From Caproiciproducens sp. MSJ-32 (GTDB lineage: Bacteria; Bacillota; Clostridia; Clostridiales; Clostridiaceae): a DNA stretch of 64,000 bases. Every line of letters starts with the position of its first letter. Positions within the stretch are counted from its first letter, which is position 1. The translations under genes and the position numbers were made by a program. The stretch is from positions 1-64,000 of the forward strand of contig NZ_JAHLPS010000091.1 in assembly GCF_018918055.1 (NCBI RefSeq). Reading direction: 5' to 3'. Positions 15,182 to 25,095 of this stretch are shown piece after piece. The notes under the pieces were generated by a model. The model was not told the DNA's origin and did no database searches. It saw only the letters and a list, made by a program, of their open reading frames with translations.

Positions 15182-16276
15182 ATGTTAAAAAAGATTATAA
15201 GAGCTATATTTACTATTATAGGTTTTATTAGCGGCTATATTGTAAGCGGCTTAATATTTGAAATTGTTGCTTTGCAAGGAATATCTTTTTTATCTAAACC
15301 AATCGGACTTATATCTTTACGTATCTTTATAACTGTATTATTTGGAATTATATTTTATTTTATATCTCCACGTGTATATAGCTCTATTTTAAAATTAATA
15401 GAATATGCTGAGAGAAGCGTTCAAAATTTAACAGTTGCTGAACTTATTTTCGGAGGAGTAGGAGCTTTAATATCATTAATAATAACATCTTTAATAGGGT
15501 TGCCTTTAAATAGTATAGATTTATATGGATTAGGTCCAATACTTTTTGTGCTATTGAATTTAATATTTGCAATAATATCAGCTAATATATTTATTGAGAA
15601 GAAAGATGATATTACAAATATTCTTAATAATATGAAAAAAGGTACAAGTAATAAAGAAAAAAAAGGAAAATCAAACATAAAAGGTATTCCTAAGGTGTTA
15701 GATACATCAGTAATAATAGATGGTAGAATTTTTGATATATGCCAAACGGGATTCATAGAAGGTCCTCTTGTAATACCAAGTTTTGTATTAGATGAGCTCA
15801 GACATATTTCTGACTCAGCAGATGCCTTGAAAAGAAATAGAGGAAGAAGGGGACTTGATATATTAAATAAAATTCAAAAAGAGTTAGAAATAGAAACTCA
15901 AATTTGGGAAGGCGATTTTCCTGAAATTACAGAAGTAGATAGTAAATTATTGAAGCTTGCTCAAAAGTTAAAAGGAAAAGTTATAACAAATGATTTTAAC
16001 TTAAATAAAGTAGCAGAGTTTCAAGGAGTTCCAGTTCTTAATATTAATGAATTAGCAAATTCTATAAAGCCAGTAGTCCTACCTGGTGAGGAAATGAAGG
16101 TTATAGTTGTAAAGGATGGAAAAGAGGCATCCCAAGGTATTGGTTATTTAGATGATGGAACTATGATAGTAGTTGAAGATGGAAGAAGATTCATAGGAGA
16201 GCAAATAGTAGTAATAGTGACTTCTGTCCTTCAAACTGCAGCAGGAAGAATGATATTTGCGAAACCAAAGGAATAG
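15182..16276 (+). CDS. Membrane PIN/TRAM-domain protein (YacL family)
   Basis: 364 residues. Four hydrophobic segments in the first 140 residues, then a PIN nuclease domain beginning [15 protein letters not shown] with acidic residues also at VLDELRH and VITNDFNL, and a C-terminal TRAM domain ([22 protein letters not shown] without its ends). PIN domains cut RNA and TRAM binds RNA, so a membrane-bound RNase is likely; substrate unknown. The ATG at 15182 is chosen over an in-frame GTG at 15173 because that GTG lies within the AGGAGGTGA ribosome-binding site. Followed by ispD after 15 bases, the usual Firmicute order. Confidence 0.88.
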   Translation: MLKKIIRAIFTIIGFISGYIVSGLIFEIVALQGISFLSKPIGLISLRIFITVLFGIIFYFISPRVYSSILKLIEYAERSVQNLTVAELIFGGVGALISLIITSLIGLPLNSIDLYGLGPILFVLLNLIFAIISANIFIEKKDDITNILNNMKKGTSNKEKKGKSNIKGIPKVLDTSVIIDGRIFDICQTGFIEGPLVIPSFVLDELRHISDSADALKRNRGRRGLDILNKIQKELEIETQIWEGDFPEITEVDSKLLKLAQKLKGKVITNDFNLNKVAEFQGVPVLNINELANSIKPVVLPGEEMKVIVVKDGKEASQGIGYLDDGTMIVVEDGRRFIGEQIVVIVTSVLQTAAGRMIFAKPKE

Positions 16277-16291
16277 TTAGTAGGTGTTAAG

Positions 16292-16960
16292 ATGGTAAGT
16301 GCTATAATTTTGGCAGGGGGAAAAGGTAAAAGAATGGGATCTAAAGTTAGCAAGCAATATATAGAGTTAAAGGGCAAACCCATTTTATATTACACCCTAA
16401 CCAAATTTATAAATTCTATTCATATAGATAAAATAATTTTAGTTTTGCCAAAAGATGAAATAGAATTTTGCAAAGAAAATGTGTTATTCAAATATTCTTT
16501 AAAGGTTGATAAAATAGTCGAAGGTGGCAAAGAGAGACAAGATTCTGTCTATAACGCCTTGAAGGAAGTGGATGATTCAGAAATTGTCTTAATACATGAT
16601 GCTGCAAGACCTTTTACAAAAAACAGCATAATAGAAGATGGAATAAAATATGCTAGGCAATATGGTGCAGCAGCGCCGGGAGTTAAACCAAAGGATACAA
16701 TTAAGGTAATTGATGAAAATGGATTTTCCAAATTTACGCCAGTAAGAAATACCTTAGTTGCAATACAGACTCCGCAGGTATTTAAAGCATCAATAATAAA
16801 GGAATGTCATAAAAGAATAAAAGAAGAGGGCATATCCGTTACCGATGATACTATGGTTGTTGAAAGATATAATAATAAAGTATATCTATATGAAGGTGAC
16901 TATGAAAATATAAAGGTTACTACTCCAGAAGATTTGATTTTAGCAGAAAAGCTAATATAA
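16292..16960 (+). CDS. ispD: 2-C-methyl-D-erythritol 4-phosphate cytidylyltransferase
   Basis: 222 residues. Nucleotide-binding [10 protein letters not shown] at about 7-16, HDAARP near 106 and the VTDDTMVVE segment near 177. Third step of the MEP isoprenoid pathway: MEP plus CTP gives CDP-methylerythritol. The start ATG 16292 follows a rather weak TAGGTG. Unlike many bacteria there is no ispF next to it; the next element is a T-box leader. Confidence 0.93.
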   Translation: MVSAIILAGGKGKRMGSKVSKQYIELKGKPILYYTLTKFINSIHIDKIILVLPKDEIEFCKENVLFKYSLKVDKIVEGGKERQDSVYNALKEVDDSEIVLIHDAARPFTKNSIIEDGIKYARQYGAAAPGVKPKDTIKVIDENGFSKFTPVRNTLVAIQTPQVFKASIIKECHKRIKEEGISVTDDTMVVERYNNKVYLYEGDYENIKVTTPEDLILAEKLI

Positions 16961-16974
16961 TGGTAATAACTTTA

Positions 16975-17003
16975 TTGACAAGATTTTTAGTAAAATATAT
17001 AAT
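16975..17003 (+). promoter_or_regulatory. Consensus sigma-A promoter of the proS T-box unit
   Basis: TTGACA (16975-16980), 17-base spacer, TATAAT (16998-17003): a perfect match, located in the ispD 3' gap. Confidence 0.88.
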
Positions 17004-17019
17004 AAATTAAGCTAAAAGT

Positions 17020-17226
17020 TAATATGCTAAAACGTTGAAGAAGAATAGTAGAATCCGATGTTCAGAGAGAAAATTCGTAGGCTGAAAGATTTTCAATAGG
17101 GTTTGAACCAGCTTTGGAGTATAGGCAAAAACTATCGGTTTAATACCGTTATCATTTTAGAGAACAAATTTAGGTGGTACCGCGATACAAGTTCGCCCTA
17201 ATACATTAGGGCGGACTTTTTTGTTA
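17020..17226 (+). ncRNA. T-box leader, proline-specific
   Basis: The T-box core aggtggtaccgcg is at 17172-17184 and would pair with the tRNA acceptor end. The terminator is gttcgcccta (17191-17200) with tagggcggac (17207-17216) followed by T8. Stem I spans about 17030-17130. The specifier is probably CCA (17108-17110) in gaaCCAg, a Pro codon followed by the usual purine, which fits the proS gene downstream. Uncharged tRNA-Pro would favour antitermination and raise expression of proS and of the genes behind it. Confidence 0.93.
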
Positions 17227-17290
17227 TACTATATTTTAAAGATAAGAGATTTAATTTAATATGAAAATATACAATTAGGAGGAAGAGAAT

Positions 17291-19003
17291 ATGAAAATGT
17301 CTAATATGTTAATATCAACATTAAGAGAAGTTCCAGCAGAAGCAGAAATAGATAGTCATAAATTAATGCTTAGAGCTGGTATGATAAGAAAAATGGCTTC
17401 AGGGATATATAACTATATGCCATTAGGTTTAAAAGTTTTAAAGAATATTGAAAATATAATAAGAGAAGAAATGAATAATGCAGGAGCTCAAGAATTTTTA
17501 GCATCAGCTATTATTCCTGCTGAGCTTTGGCAAGAATCAGGAAGATGGAATGCTTACGGAGCAGAAATGTTTAGATTAAAAGATAGAAATGATAGAGATT
17601 TTTGTCTTGGACCAACTCACGAAGAAGTATTTACTGATATAGCAAGAAATGAAATAAAATCATATAAGCAATTACCTCTTAATCTTTATCAAATACAAAC
17701 AAAATATAGAGATGAAAGAAGACCAAGATTTGGTGTTATGAGATCAAGAGAATTCGTAATGAAGGATGCCTATAGCTTTGATAAGGATCAAGAAGGATTA
17801 GATATATCTTACAATAAAATGAGAGATGCCTATATTAGAATTTTTGAAAGATGTGGAATAGTGGCTAAGCCAGTTGATGCAGATACAGGGGCTATTGGAG
17901 GATCTGGTTCTGCTGAATTTATGGTAAAATCAGAAGTTGGAGAAGATGATGTAGTATTCTGTACAAACTGCGACTATGCAGCAAATATTGAAAAGGCGCC
18001 TTCAACTCCAGAAAAAGCTGAAAAAGAAGAATATAAAGAAATAAATAAGATAGAAACACCTAATGTAAGAACTATAGAGGACTTAATTAAATTCTTTAAT
18101 ACAACTAAAAAGAAATTTGCTAAAACTCTAATATATAATGCTGATGGTAAAATAGTAGCAGTTATGGTTAGAGGTGATAGAGAAGTAAATGAAGTTAAGC
18201 TTTCTAATGCTTTAGGTGGAGTTGTTGATTTAAGCATGGCTAGTCCTGAGGAAGTTTTTAAGGCTACAAATGCACAAGTAGGTTTTGCAGGTCCTATAAA
18301 TTTAAATGTTGATATTTTATTAGTAGATGAAGAAGTAGCTAATATGTATAATTTTATTGTAGGAGCTAACGAAACTGGATATCATTTTGAAAATGTTAAT
18401 TATGGCAGAGATTTTGAAGGTAAGGTTGGAGATTATAGAAATATAACAGAAGGTGAAAACTGCCCAGTTTGTGGTGGAAAAATAACAATATCAAAGGGAA
18501 CAGAAGTAGGTCACATTTTCAAGCTTGGAACAAAATATTCTGAAGCAATGAATGCAAAATTTATAGATGAAAATGGAAAAGAGGTTCCTTTTTTAATGGG
18601 CTGCTATGGAATAGGTGTAACAAGAACAATGGCATCAATAATAGAGCAGAACCATGATGAAAACGGAATTATATGGCCATTATCAGTAGCTCCATATCAT
18701 GTTAATGTTATAGCAGTAAATATAAAAGATGAAATGCAAATGAAAGTTGCAAATGAAATATATGAAGAATTAAAAGCTATGGGAATAGATGTAATTTTTG
18801 ATGACAGAAATGAAAGAGCTGGAGTTAAGTTTAAAGATTCAGACCTTATGGGTATACCAATGAGAATAACTGTTGGTAAAAAGGTATCTGAAGGTATGGT
18901 TGAATTTAAGTTAAGGACTTCAGAAATTGAAAATATAAAAATAGAAGAAGTTGCAGCTAGGGTAAAAGAAGAGTTTGAGAAAAATAAAATATCTATAAGA
19001 TAG
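17291..19003 (+). CDS. proS: Prolyl-tRNA synthetase
   Basis: 570 residues, the bacterial ProS type with an inserted editing domain (roughly residues 225-390). Class II motif 2 includes [17 protein letters not shown] and motif 3 is [14 protein letters not shown]. Charges tRNA-Pro; the insert clears mischarged Ala-tRNA-Pro. A proline T-box directly upstream confirms the specificity. TTAGGAGGAAGAG precedes the ATG. cysS begins 13 bases after the stop. Confidence 0.97.
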   Translation: MKMSNMLISTLREVPAEAEIDSHKLMLRAGMIRKMASGIYNYMPLGLKVLKNIENIIREEMNNAGAQEFLASAIIPAELWQESGRWNAYGAEMFRLKDRNDRDFCLGPTHEEVFTDIARNEIKSYKQLPLNLYQIQTKYRDERRPRFGVMRSREFVMKDAYSFDKDQEGLDISYNKMRDAYIRIFERCGIVAKPVDADTGAIGGSGSAEFMVKSEVGEDDVVFCTNCDYAANIEKAPSTPEKAEKEEYKEINKIETPNVRTIEDLIKFFNTTKKKFAKTLIYNADGKIVAVMVRGDREVNEVKLSNALGGVVDLSMASPEEVFKATNAQVGFAGPINLNVDILLVDEEVANMYNFIVGANETGYHFENVNYGRDFEGKVGDYRNITEGENCPVCGGKITISKGTEVGHIFKLGTKYSEAMNAKFIDENGKEVPFLMGCYGIGVTRTMASIIEQNHDENGIIWPLSVAPYHVNVIAVNIKDEMQMKVANEIYEELKAMGIDVIFDDRNERAGVKFKDSDLMGIPMRITVGKKVSEGMVEFKLRTSEIENIKIEEVAARVKEEFEKNKISIR

Positions 19004-19015
19004 GGGGTATTATAA

Positions 19016-20416
19016 ATGAAGATTTATAATAGTTTAACGAGGAAAAAAGAAGAATTCATCCCTATTACTCCAGGAGAAATAAAGATGTATGTCTGTGGAC
19101 CAACTGTGTATAACTATTTTCATATAGGGAATGGAAGAACTTTTATAGTTTTTGATACTATTAGAAGATATTTTGAGTATAGAGGATATAAGGTCAAGTT
19201 TGTACAAAACTTTACAGATATAGATGACAAAATGATTAAAAGAGCAAATGAAGAAGGTACAACTGTAAAGGATGTAGGAGATAAATATATTCAAGAATAT
19301 TATAAAGATGCAGACGGTTTAAATATAAAGAGAGCTTCCATTAATCCAAGAGCAACAGAATTTATTGAAGATATTATAGAATTTATTAGCGGCTTAATTG
19401 AAAAAGGCTATGCCTATGAAGTAGATGGAGATGTATATTTTAGAACTAATAAATTTGAAAGTTATGGCCAGTTAATTGGTCAAAATCTTGAGGATCTAAA
19501 AGCAGGAGCAAGAATTAATGTAGATGAAAGAAAAGAAGATCCAATGGATTTTGCTTTATGGAAAGCTCAAAAACCTGGTGAGCCAGCTTGGGATAGCCCA
19601 TGGGGAAAAGGAAGACCAGGATGGCATATAGAATGCTCTTGCATGGCAAAAAAATTATTAGGAGACACCATAGATATTCATGCTGGAGGAGTAGATTTAA
19701 CCTTCCCTCATCATGAAAATGAAATAGCACAAAGTGAAGCCCTAACAGGTAAAAAGTTCGCAAATTATTGGATGCATGGTGCCTTCTTAAATATAAACAA
19801 TCAAAAAATGTCTAAATCCTTGAATAACTTTTTAACTGCAAGAGAAATATTAAAAGATTATAGCGCTGATGTTGTAAGATTTTTAATGTTATCAGGTCAT
19901 TATAGATCGCCTTTAAATTTTAGTGAAGATCTTCTTGAATCAGCTAAATCATCAGTAGAGAGAATGTACAATGCTATTAACAATTTAGAAAACCTTATAG
20001 ATGAAGTAAAAAAAGAAAAAATGGATGATAAGGAAAGAGAATATTTAAAATCTTTAGATGTATATAGACAAAAATATATAGAAAAAATGGATGATGATTT
20101 TAATACGGCAGATGCTATAACTGCAATTTTTGATTTAATAAAAGATATAAATACTAACATATCTATTGAGTCTTCAAAGGAACTGTGCCAAGAAGCATTA
20201 AATTTAATTAGAGAGTTAGGAGCTCCTCTTGGAATACTTCAAAATTCAACAAAGTTAAGCTTAGAAGAAGAAGTTGAAGAATTAATAAAACAAAGACAGG
20301 AAGCAAGGAAAAATAAAAACTTTGCACTAGCAGATAAAATAAGAGATGATTTAAGAGCTAGAAATATAATTCTAGAAGATACTCCACAAGGAGTTAGATG
20401 GAAAATTATAAAGTAA
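19016..20416 (+). CDS. cysS: Cysteinyl-tRNA synthetase
   Basis: 466 residues, class I. Zinc ligands Cys in [17 protein letters not shown] (also the HIGH-type motif HIGN), Cys in WHIECSC, then His and Glu in [18 protein letters not shown] motif in QKMSKSLNN. Charges tRNA-Cys. Only 13 bases after proS, so it is transcribed from the proline T-box promoter unless it has an internal promoter. mrnC follows, the Firmicute cysS-mrnC-rlmB-rae1 order. Confidence 0.97.
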   Translation: MKIYNSLTRKKEEFIPITPGEIKMYVCGPTVYNYFHIGNGRTFIVFDTIRRYFEYRGYKVKFVQNFTDIDDKMIKRANEEGTTVKDVGDKYIQEYYKDADGLNIKRASINPRATEFIEDIIEFISGLIEKGYAYEVDGDVYFRTNKFESYGQLIGQNLEDLKAGARINVDERKEDPMDFALWKAQKPGEPAWDSPWGKGRPGWHIECSCMAKKLLGDTIDIHAGGVDLTFPHHENEIAQSEALTGKKFANYWMHGAFLNINNQKMSKSLNNFLTAREILKDYSADVVRFLMLSGHYRSPLNFSEDLLESAKSSVERMYNAINNLENLIDEVKKEKMDDKEREYLKSLDVYRQKYIEKMDDDFNTADAITAIFDLIKDINTNISIESSKELCQEALNLIRELGAPLGILQNSTKLSLEEEVEELIKQRQEARKNKNFALADKIRDDLRARNIILEDTPQGVRWKIIK

Positions 20417-20424
20417 TGCTAAGA

Positions 20425-20450
20425 GGGCTGCAGTATTGCAGCCTTTATTT
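20425..20450 (+). terminator. Intercistronic hairpin after cysS
   Basis: 7-bp GC-rich stem ggctgca / tgcagcc (20426-20432, 20437-20443), loop gtat, then tttattta. It may stop part of the transcription between cysS and mrnC or shield the upstream mRNA. Confidence 0.5.
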
Positions 20451-20464
20451 AGAGGAGTGATAAA

Positions 20465-20875
20465 ATGCTGGATGATTTAAGAACAAGAGAATTTACAAAA
20501 GAAGAAGCCAGGAGATTAAACCCCCTGCAGTTAGCTTTAATAGGAGATGCGGTTTTTGAAATTTTTATAAGGAATTATATCCTATCAAATAATGTAGAGT
20601 TATCTGTTCATAAGATTCATCTTAAAGCAATTCAATATGTCAAGGCCCAGGCTCAATCTAAGATAATTAAGACTATTGAAGATAGTTTGGAAGAAGATGA
20701 ATTATATATTTATAAGAGAGGCAGGAATACAAAATCAGCAACTATTCCTAAAAATGCAGATGTTATAGACTATAGAAATGCAACAGGATTTGAAGCCCTA
20801 ATTGGATATTTGTATTTGATAGGTAATAAAACAAGATTATCAGAAATATTAGAGAGAAGCATGGAAATAATATAA
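20465..20875 (+). CDS. mrnC: Mini-ribonuclease III
   Basis: 136 residues, an RNase III catalytic domain with no double-stranded RNA-binding domain. LIGDAVFEIFIRNYIL carries the first catalytic Asp and TGFEALIGYLYL the last Glu motif. It matures the ends of 23S rRNA in Bacillus. ATG 20465 follows GAGGAGTGATAA. It sits between cysS and rlmB, both part of the same translation and rRNA processing cluster. Confidence 0.95.
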   Translation: MLDDLRTREFTKEEARRLNPLQLALIGDAVFEIFIRNYILSNNVELSVHKIHLKAIQYVKAQAQSKIIKTIEDSLEEDELYIYKRGRNTKSATIPKNADVIDYRNATGFEALIGYLYLIGNKTRLSEILERSMEII

Positions 20876-20907
20876 GCAAATTAAAATAATAAGAAGGAGT
20901 GATTATA

Positions 20908-21786
20908 ATGACAAAAGGTAATAGAGAAGCTAGACTTAAAGCTAGAATGGAAAGAGAACTTTTAGAAGGAAAGATAAAAGGAAAAGGACAAAGAAAAAAA
21001 GAAACAGAAAAGCAGTTTGACGGGAATTCATCTTCAATAGAGATAAGAGAGGATTTAGTTGTTGGTAGAAATGCGGTTATGGAGCTATTAAAGGGAAGTA
21101 GAACTATAGAATGTATTTATATAGCTAGCGGAAATATGGAAGGGTCTATAAAGGCTATTATAAATATGGCAAAGGAAAAAAAGGTAGTATTAAAAGAAGT
21201 AGATAGGAAAAAGCTTGATACAATGAGCGGTGGAATGAGTCACCAAGGTGTTATAGCACAGGTTACTCCTTTTGTTTATTCTGAAGTTGAAGATATGCTT
21301 AAACTTGCAAAAGAAAGAAATGAAGATCCTTTTATAGTTATATTAGATGAAATAGAAGATCCTCATAACTTAGGATCTATAATAAGAACTGCAGAGTTAT
21401 GTGGAGTTCATGGAATTATTATTCCCAAAAGAAGAAATGTAGGAGTAACAGCAACAGTTTATAAAGCTTCAGTTGGTGCTATAGAGCATATGAAAATAGC
21501 AAAGGTTACAAATATAAATTCAATAATTGATGAACTAAAGGAAAAAGGAATTTGGATATATGGAGCTGATATTGAAGGAAAAGAGTATAGTTATGAAGTA
21601 AACTTTTCAGGACCTTGTGCAGTGGTTATAGGAAGTGAAGGAAGAGGGATATCAAAACTTACATTAAAGAAGTGCGATAAATTAGTTAAAATACCTATGG
21701 TAGGAAAAATTAACTCTTTAAATGCTTCGGTTGCTGGTGGTATAATGATGTATGAAATATTAAAAGGAAGATTATTAAATAAATAA
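20908..21786 (+). CDS. rlmB: 23S rRNA 2'-O-methyltransferase RlmB (SpoU family)
   Basis: 292 residues. A lysine/arginine-rich N-terminal extension (about 45 residues), a substrate-binding L30e-like domain starting VVGRNAVMELL, then the SpoU knot with motif 1 NLGSIIRTAE, motif 2 VVIGSEGRGIS and motif 3 NSLNASVAGGIMMYE. Methylates a guanosine of the 23S rRNA peptidyl-transferase region in the model enzyme (G2251). ATG 20908 was preferred to GTG 20899, which overlaps the AAGGAG ribosome-binding site. Possible substrate variation among the TrmH/RlmB group cannot be excluded. Confidence 0.88.
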   Translation: MTKGNREARLKARMERELLEGKIKGKGQRKKETEKQFDGNSSSIEIREDLVVGRNAVMELLKGSRTIECIYIASGNMEGSIKAIINMAKEKKVVLKEVDRKKLDTMSGGMSHQGVIAQVTPFVYSEVEDMLKLAKERNEDPFIVILDEIEDPHNLGSIIRTAELCGVHGIIIPKRRNVGVTATVYKASVGAIEHMKIAKVTNINSIIDELKEKGIWIYGADIEGKEYSYEVNFSGPCAVVIGSEGRGISKLTLKKCDKLVKIPMVGKINSLNASVAGGIMMYEILKGRLLNK

Positions 21787-21801
21787 GTCAAAGAGGTAAA
21801 C

Positions 21802-22314
21802 GTGAAGATTATATTTGTTGATGGATATAACGTAATAAATAGTTGGCCTAATTTAAAAAAAGAAAAGAAATATAGCTTTGAGGGAGCAAGGCGAACTCTT
21901 ATAGATATTTTACATAACTATTCAGTATATGAAGAATGTAAAATAGTAATAGTTTTTGATGCCCATATGGTAGCTGGAAGCATTGAAAAGAAAGAAGAAG
22001 TTTATAAAAACCTTAGTGTAATATTTACAAAGGATGGAGAAACAGCAGACTCATATATAGAAAGGGAAGTACATAATATCGGGAGAAAGTATGAGGTTTA
22101 TGTAGTTACTTCTGATTGGCTCCAACAGCAGATAATTTTTCAACGAGGAGCTGTAAGAATATCTTCCATAGAATTTTATAATGAGGTTTTAAAAACACAA
22201 AATAAAATTACTAATGTAAAAAGCAGTATTCAAGATAATGTAAAAAATAATTTAGGTGATAATTTAGAGGAAGATATAATTAAAAAATTTGAAGCTTGGA
22301 GAAGAGGTAAATAA
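21802..22314 (+). CDS. rae1: Rae1/YacP NYN-domain ribosome-associated ribonuclease
   Basis: 170 residues, GTG start after AGAGGT. NYN/PIN-like fold with FVDGYNVINSW at the N terminus (catalytic Asp), VFDAHMV and DGETADSYIEREV acidic motifs, and VVTSDWLQQ. In Bacillus Rae1 (YacP) cuts mRNA in the ribosomal A site in a translation-dependent way. The C-terminal tail from residue 130 is variable. Last gene before sigH; the standard order. Confidence 0.9.
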   Translation: MKIIFVDGYNVINSWPNLKKEKKYSFEGARRTLIDILHNYSVYEECKIVIVFDAHMVAGSIEKKEEVYKNLSVIFTKDGETADSYIEREVHNIGRKYEVYVVTSDWLQQQIIFQRGAVRISSIEFYNEVLKTQNKITNVKSSIQDNVKNNLGDNLEEDIIKKFEAWRRGK

Positions 22315-22330
22315 TAACTTAATAAGTATA

Positions 22331-22359
22331 TTGATATTAAGCTATATTTATTATACTAT
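22331..22359 (+). promoter_or_regulatory. Possible promoter of sigH
   Basis: TTGATA (22331-22336), 17-base spacer, TACTAT (22354-22359), in the 83-base gap between rae1 and sigH. Confidence 0.4.
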
Positions 22360-22397
22360 TAGGTTATATCATAAGGGATAAGTGGGGTGACGAGGTA

Positions 22398-23042
22398 TTG
22401 GGATATAGAAAGAAGAAACTTGGGTTATTTTCAGAATTTGAAAATAAAACTGATGAAGAAATTGTTATAGAAGCTAAAGCAGGAAATACTAGAGCACAGG
22501 AGTTTTTGATTTCTAAATACGAAAATTTTGTAAAAGCAAAATCAAAATCTTATTTTTTAATTGGAGCAGATAAAGAAGATATATATCAAGAAGGAATGAT
22601 AGGTTTATATAAAGCAATACGAGATTTTAATCCTGAAAAATTAACAAGTTTTAAAGCTTTTGCAGAACTTTGCATAACAAGGCAAATAATAACTGCTATA
22701 AAAACAGCTACAAGACAAAAGCATATTCCATTAAATACTTACGTATCACTTAATAAACCTATATATGAAGAAGAATCAGACAGGACTTTAATAGATGTGC
22801 TTTCTGAATTGAAAATAACAGATCCTGAGGAGCTTATAATTGGAAAAGAACAAATTAAATATATAGAGAATGAGATGAGTAAGGTATTATCAGATTTGGA
22901 AATGGAAGTACTACAATCTTATTTAGATGGTAAATCATACCAAGAAATAGCTAGTGATTTAGACAGACAGGCTAAATCTATAGATAATGCTTTACAAAGA
23001 GTTAAAAGAAAGCTTGAAAAGTGTCTTTATTCAGGGAAATAA
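22398..23042 (+). CDS. sigH: RNA polymerase sporulation sigma factor SigH
   Basis: 214 residues. Region 2 contains DIYQEGMIGLYKAIRDF (core binding and -10 recognition) and region 4 the HTH YQEIASDLDRQAKSIDNAL for the -35. SigH drives early sporulation genes, including spo0A in the model. The start is a TTG at 22398: GGGGTGA at 22384-22390 has correct spacing, and no ATG or in-frame GTG lies nearby. A TTG start and short leader fit low basal expression. Next is a tRNA-Thr gene with its own transcription. Confidence 0.95.
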   Translation: MGYRKKKLGLFSEFENKTDEEIVIEAKAGNTRAQEFLISKYENFVKAKSKSYFLIGADKEDIYQEGMIGLYKAIRDFNPEKLTSFKAFAELCITRQIITAIKTATRQKHIPLNTYVSLNKPIYEEESDRTLIDVLSELKITDPEELIIGKEQIKYIENEMSKVLSDLEMEVLQSYLDGKSYQEIASDLDRQAKSIDNALQRVKRKLEKCLYSGK

Positions 23043-23127
23043 GTCGTTAAATTTTTATTGACAAATTTTTTGGAAAATAGTAAACTTTATAATTGGTATA
23101 TAAACATATATATTATTATATATAACT

Positions 23128-23203
23128 GCTCACGTAGCTCAGTAGGCAGAGCGTCGCCTTGGTAAGGCGGAGGTCGTCGGTTCAATCCCGATCGTGAGCT
23201 CCA
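23128..23203 (+). tRNA. tRNA-Thr (anticodon GGU), CCA encoded
   Basis: 76 bases. Acceptor arms gctcacg (23128-23134) and cgtgagc (23193-23199), discriminator t, encoded CCA at 23201-23203. The anticodon loop ttGGTaa places GGT at 23161-23163, which reads ACC and ACU threonine codons. D loop with agtaggcaga and T loop ggttcaatcc are regular. tuf begins 58 bases later without an intervening terminator, so the two may share a transcript. Confidence 0.97.
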
Positions 23204-23261
23204 ATTAATATTACAAAACGCTAGGCAAAGTTTATTAAGAAAATATAAGGAGGATTTTACA

Positions 23262-24455
23262 ATGGCAAAGTCAAAATTCGAAAGAAGTAAACCACACGTA
23301 AACATTGGTACAATCGGTCACGTAGACCATGGTAAGACAACATTAACAGCTGCAATAACAACTGTTTTATCAAAGAAAGGATATGCAGAAGCATTTGATT
23401 ATGCATCAATCGATAAAGCACCAGAAGAAAAAGAAAGAGGAATCACAATAAATACATCTCACGTAGAATATCAAACAGACAACAGACACTATGCACACGT
23501 TGACTGTCCAGGACACGCTGACTACGTTAAGAACATGATTACTGGAGCTGCACAAATGGACGGAGCTATCCTAGTTGTTTCAGCAGCAGACGGTCCAATG
23601 CCACAAACAAGAGAACACATACTACTAGCATCAAGAGTTGGTGTTGATTACATAGTAGTATTCTTAAATAAGGCAGATATGGTAGACGACGAAGAATTAT
23701 TAGAATTAGTTGAAATGGAAGTTAGAGAATTATTAAATGAATACAACTTCCCAGGAGACGATATTCCAATAATTAAGGGATCAGCTCTACAAGCATTAGA
23801 AAACCCAACAGATCCACAAGCAACAGCTTGTATATTAGAACTTATGGAAGCAGTAGATAACTACATTCCAACTCCAGAAAGAGCAACAGATAAGCCATTC
23901 TTAATGCCAGTAGAAGACGTATTTACAATCACTGGTAGAGGAACAGTTGCAACAGGAAGAGTTGAAAGCGGAGTTCTTAAGCTAAGCGACGAAGTTGAAA
24001 TAGTTGGATTAACAGAAGAAAGCAGAAAGACAGTAGTAACAGGAATAGAAATGTTCAGAAAGTTACTAGATGAAGCACAAGCAGGAGATAACGTAGGGGT
24101 TCTATTAAGAGGTATCCAAAGAACTGACATCGAAAGAGGTCAAGTATTAGCAAAACCAGGTTCAGTAAAACCTCACCAAAAATTCGTAGGTCAAGTATAC
24201 GTACTTAAGAAAGAAGAAGGTGGAAGACATACTCCATTCTTCGATGGATATAGACCACAATTCTACTTCAGAACAACAGACGTTACTGGTACAATCAAAT
24301 TACCAGAAGGAATGGAAATGGTTATGCCAGGAGATCACATTGATATGAACGTTGAATTAATCACTCCAGTTGCAATGGATGAAGGATTAAGATTCGCTAT
24401 CAGAGAAGGTGGAAGAACTGTAGGTTCAGGAGTTGTTACTAAGATAGTTGAGTAA
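23262..24455 (+). CDS. tuf: Elongation factor Tu, copy 1
   Basis: 397 residues. GTPase motifs GHVDHGKT (19-26 region), DCPGHADYV with the catalytic His, and NKAD; then the two beta-barrel domains. Brings aminoacyl-tRNA to the ribosome. The protein is identical to copy 2 at 39206-40399 and the genes differ at about ten third-codon positions, so the copies are kept alike by gene conversion. AAGGAGGATTTTACA before the ATG is also shared. It lies directly behind tRNA-Thr, as tufB follows thrT in E. coli. Confidence 0.98.
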   Translation: MAKSKFERSKPHVNIGTIGHVDHGKTTLTAAITTVLSKKGYAEAFDYASIDKAPEEKERGITINTSHVEYQTDNRHYAHVDCPGHADYVKNMITGAAQMDGAILVVSAADGPMPQTREHILLASRVGVDYIVVFLNKADMVDDEELLELVEMEVRELLNEYNFPGDDIPIIKGSALQALENPTDPQATACILELMEAVDNYIPTPERATDKPFLMPVEDVFTITGRGTVATGRVESGVLKLSDEVEIVGLTEESRKTVVTGIEMFRKLLDEAQAGDNVGVLLRGIQRTDIERGQVLAKPGSVKPHQKFVGQVYVLKKEEGGRHTPFFDGYRPQFYFRTTDVTGTIKLPEGMEMVMPGDHIDMNVELITPVAMDEGLRFAIREGGRTVGSGVVTKIVE

Positions 24456-24476
24456 TTAGTTGTTGGTGATTATTGG

Positions 24477-24504
24477 AGGGATTGGGTTTTAATACTTAAT
24501 CCCT
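24477..24504 (+). terminator. Weak hairpin after tuf copy 1
   Basis: 7-bp stem agggatt (24477-24483) with aatccct (24498-24504) and a 14-base loop, without a T run. Possible but poor terminator. Confidence 0.3.
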
Positions 24505-24520
24505 TACAAAATCTTATATA

Positions 24521-24549
24521 TTGACACACATTGTCTTTTGTGGTAATGT
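24521..24549 (+). promoter_or_regulatory. Promoter of rpmG-secE-nusG
   Basis: TTGACA (24521-24526), 17-base spacer, TAATGT preceded by TGG (extended -10 position). Confidence 0.55.
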
Positions 24550-24628
24550 GTTTAGGTAATTAACGAAAATACATTAAGATAAACATAGTAAGTTTTATAT
24601 TATTTACTGTAAACTGGAGGTGCAGACT

Positions 24629-24778
24629 GTGAGAGTGAAAGTGACTTTAGCATGCACAGAGTGTAAGCAAAGAAATTATAATTCTATGAAGAACAAGAAA
24701 AATAATCCAGACAGATTAGAAATGCATAAATACTGCAAGTTCTGTAAAAAGCATACACTTCATAAAGAAACAAAATAA
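24629..24778 (+). CDS. rpmG: 50S ribosomal protein L33 (zinc form)
   Basis: 49 residues, [17 protein letters not shown] at the start and [11 protein letters not shown] near the end. Two Cys pairs (9/12 and 36/39) mark the zinc-binding C+ form. GTG start at 24629 with GGAGGTG upstream; further in-frame GTG codons follow at once, but the chosen one gives the family's normal N terminus. L33 sits near the E site. First gene of the rpmG-secE-nusG cluster, the conserved order. Confidence 0.96.
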   Translation: MRVKVTLACTECKQRNYNSMKNKKNNPDRLEMHKYCKFCKKHTLHKETK

Positions 24779-24829
24779 TCAGCTGATATAGTGATGACAT
24801 ATACTCACAATAATTAAGGATGTGAAGTA

Positions 24830-25063
24830 ATGGCTGTTAAGGAAAATGTAAATTTAACTAAAAATACACCTAATAAAGGTGGATTACTTAAGCTTTTTAG
24901 AGAGGTTAAGGCAGAAGTTAATAGAATAACTTGGCCTTCTAAAAATGAAACTAAAAAAGCGTTAATTGCAGTTGGCGTAGTCATACTAATATATGTAATA
25001 TTAGTAGGCGGGTTAGATTATATTTTTCAAAACCTCTTTGAATTGGTTCTTAGATTAAAGTAA
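24830..25063 (+). CDS. secE: Preprotein translocase subunit SecE
   Basis: 77 residues with a single membrane helix (ALIAVGVVILIYVILVGGLD, residues 46-65) after a basic amphipathic N-terminal region (KLFREVKAEVNRITWPSKNE). The short one-helix SecE form of Gram-positive bacteria; it clamps SecY in the SecYEG channel. SecY itself is at 50154. Conserved order rpmG-secE-nusG. Confidence 0.95.
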   Translation: MAVKENVNLTKNTPNKGGLLKLFREVKAEVNRITWPSKNETKKALIAVGVVILIYVILVGGLDYIFQNLFELVLRLK

Positions 25064-25095
25064 GGAGGTTAAGGTGATATTCACCTAAAGAAAAT

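Noticed and set aside
15421-15756. 111-codon minus-strand ORF within the PIN/TRAM gene
   Set aside because: Antisense of the membrane and linker region, no ribosome-binding site, no family likeness.
23058-23093. Promoter for tRNA-Thr with TTGACA and TATAAT
   Set aside because: TTGACA at 23058 and TATAAT at 23088 are 24 bases apart, too far; with 17-base spacing the -10 would be the weaker TAAACT, so I do not list it as a feature.
23861-24130. Minus-strand ORF inside tuf, found in both copies
   Set aside because: It repeats only because the two tuf genes are nearly identical; antisense shadow with no start signal.
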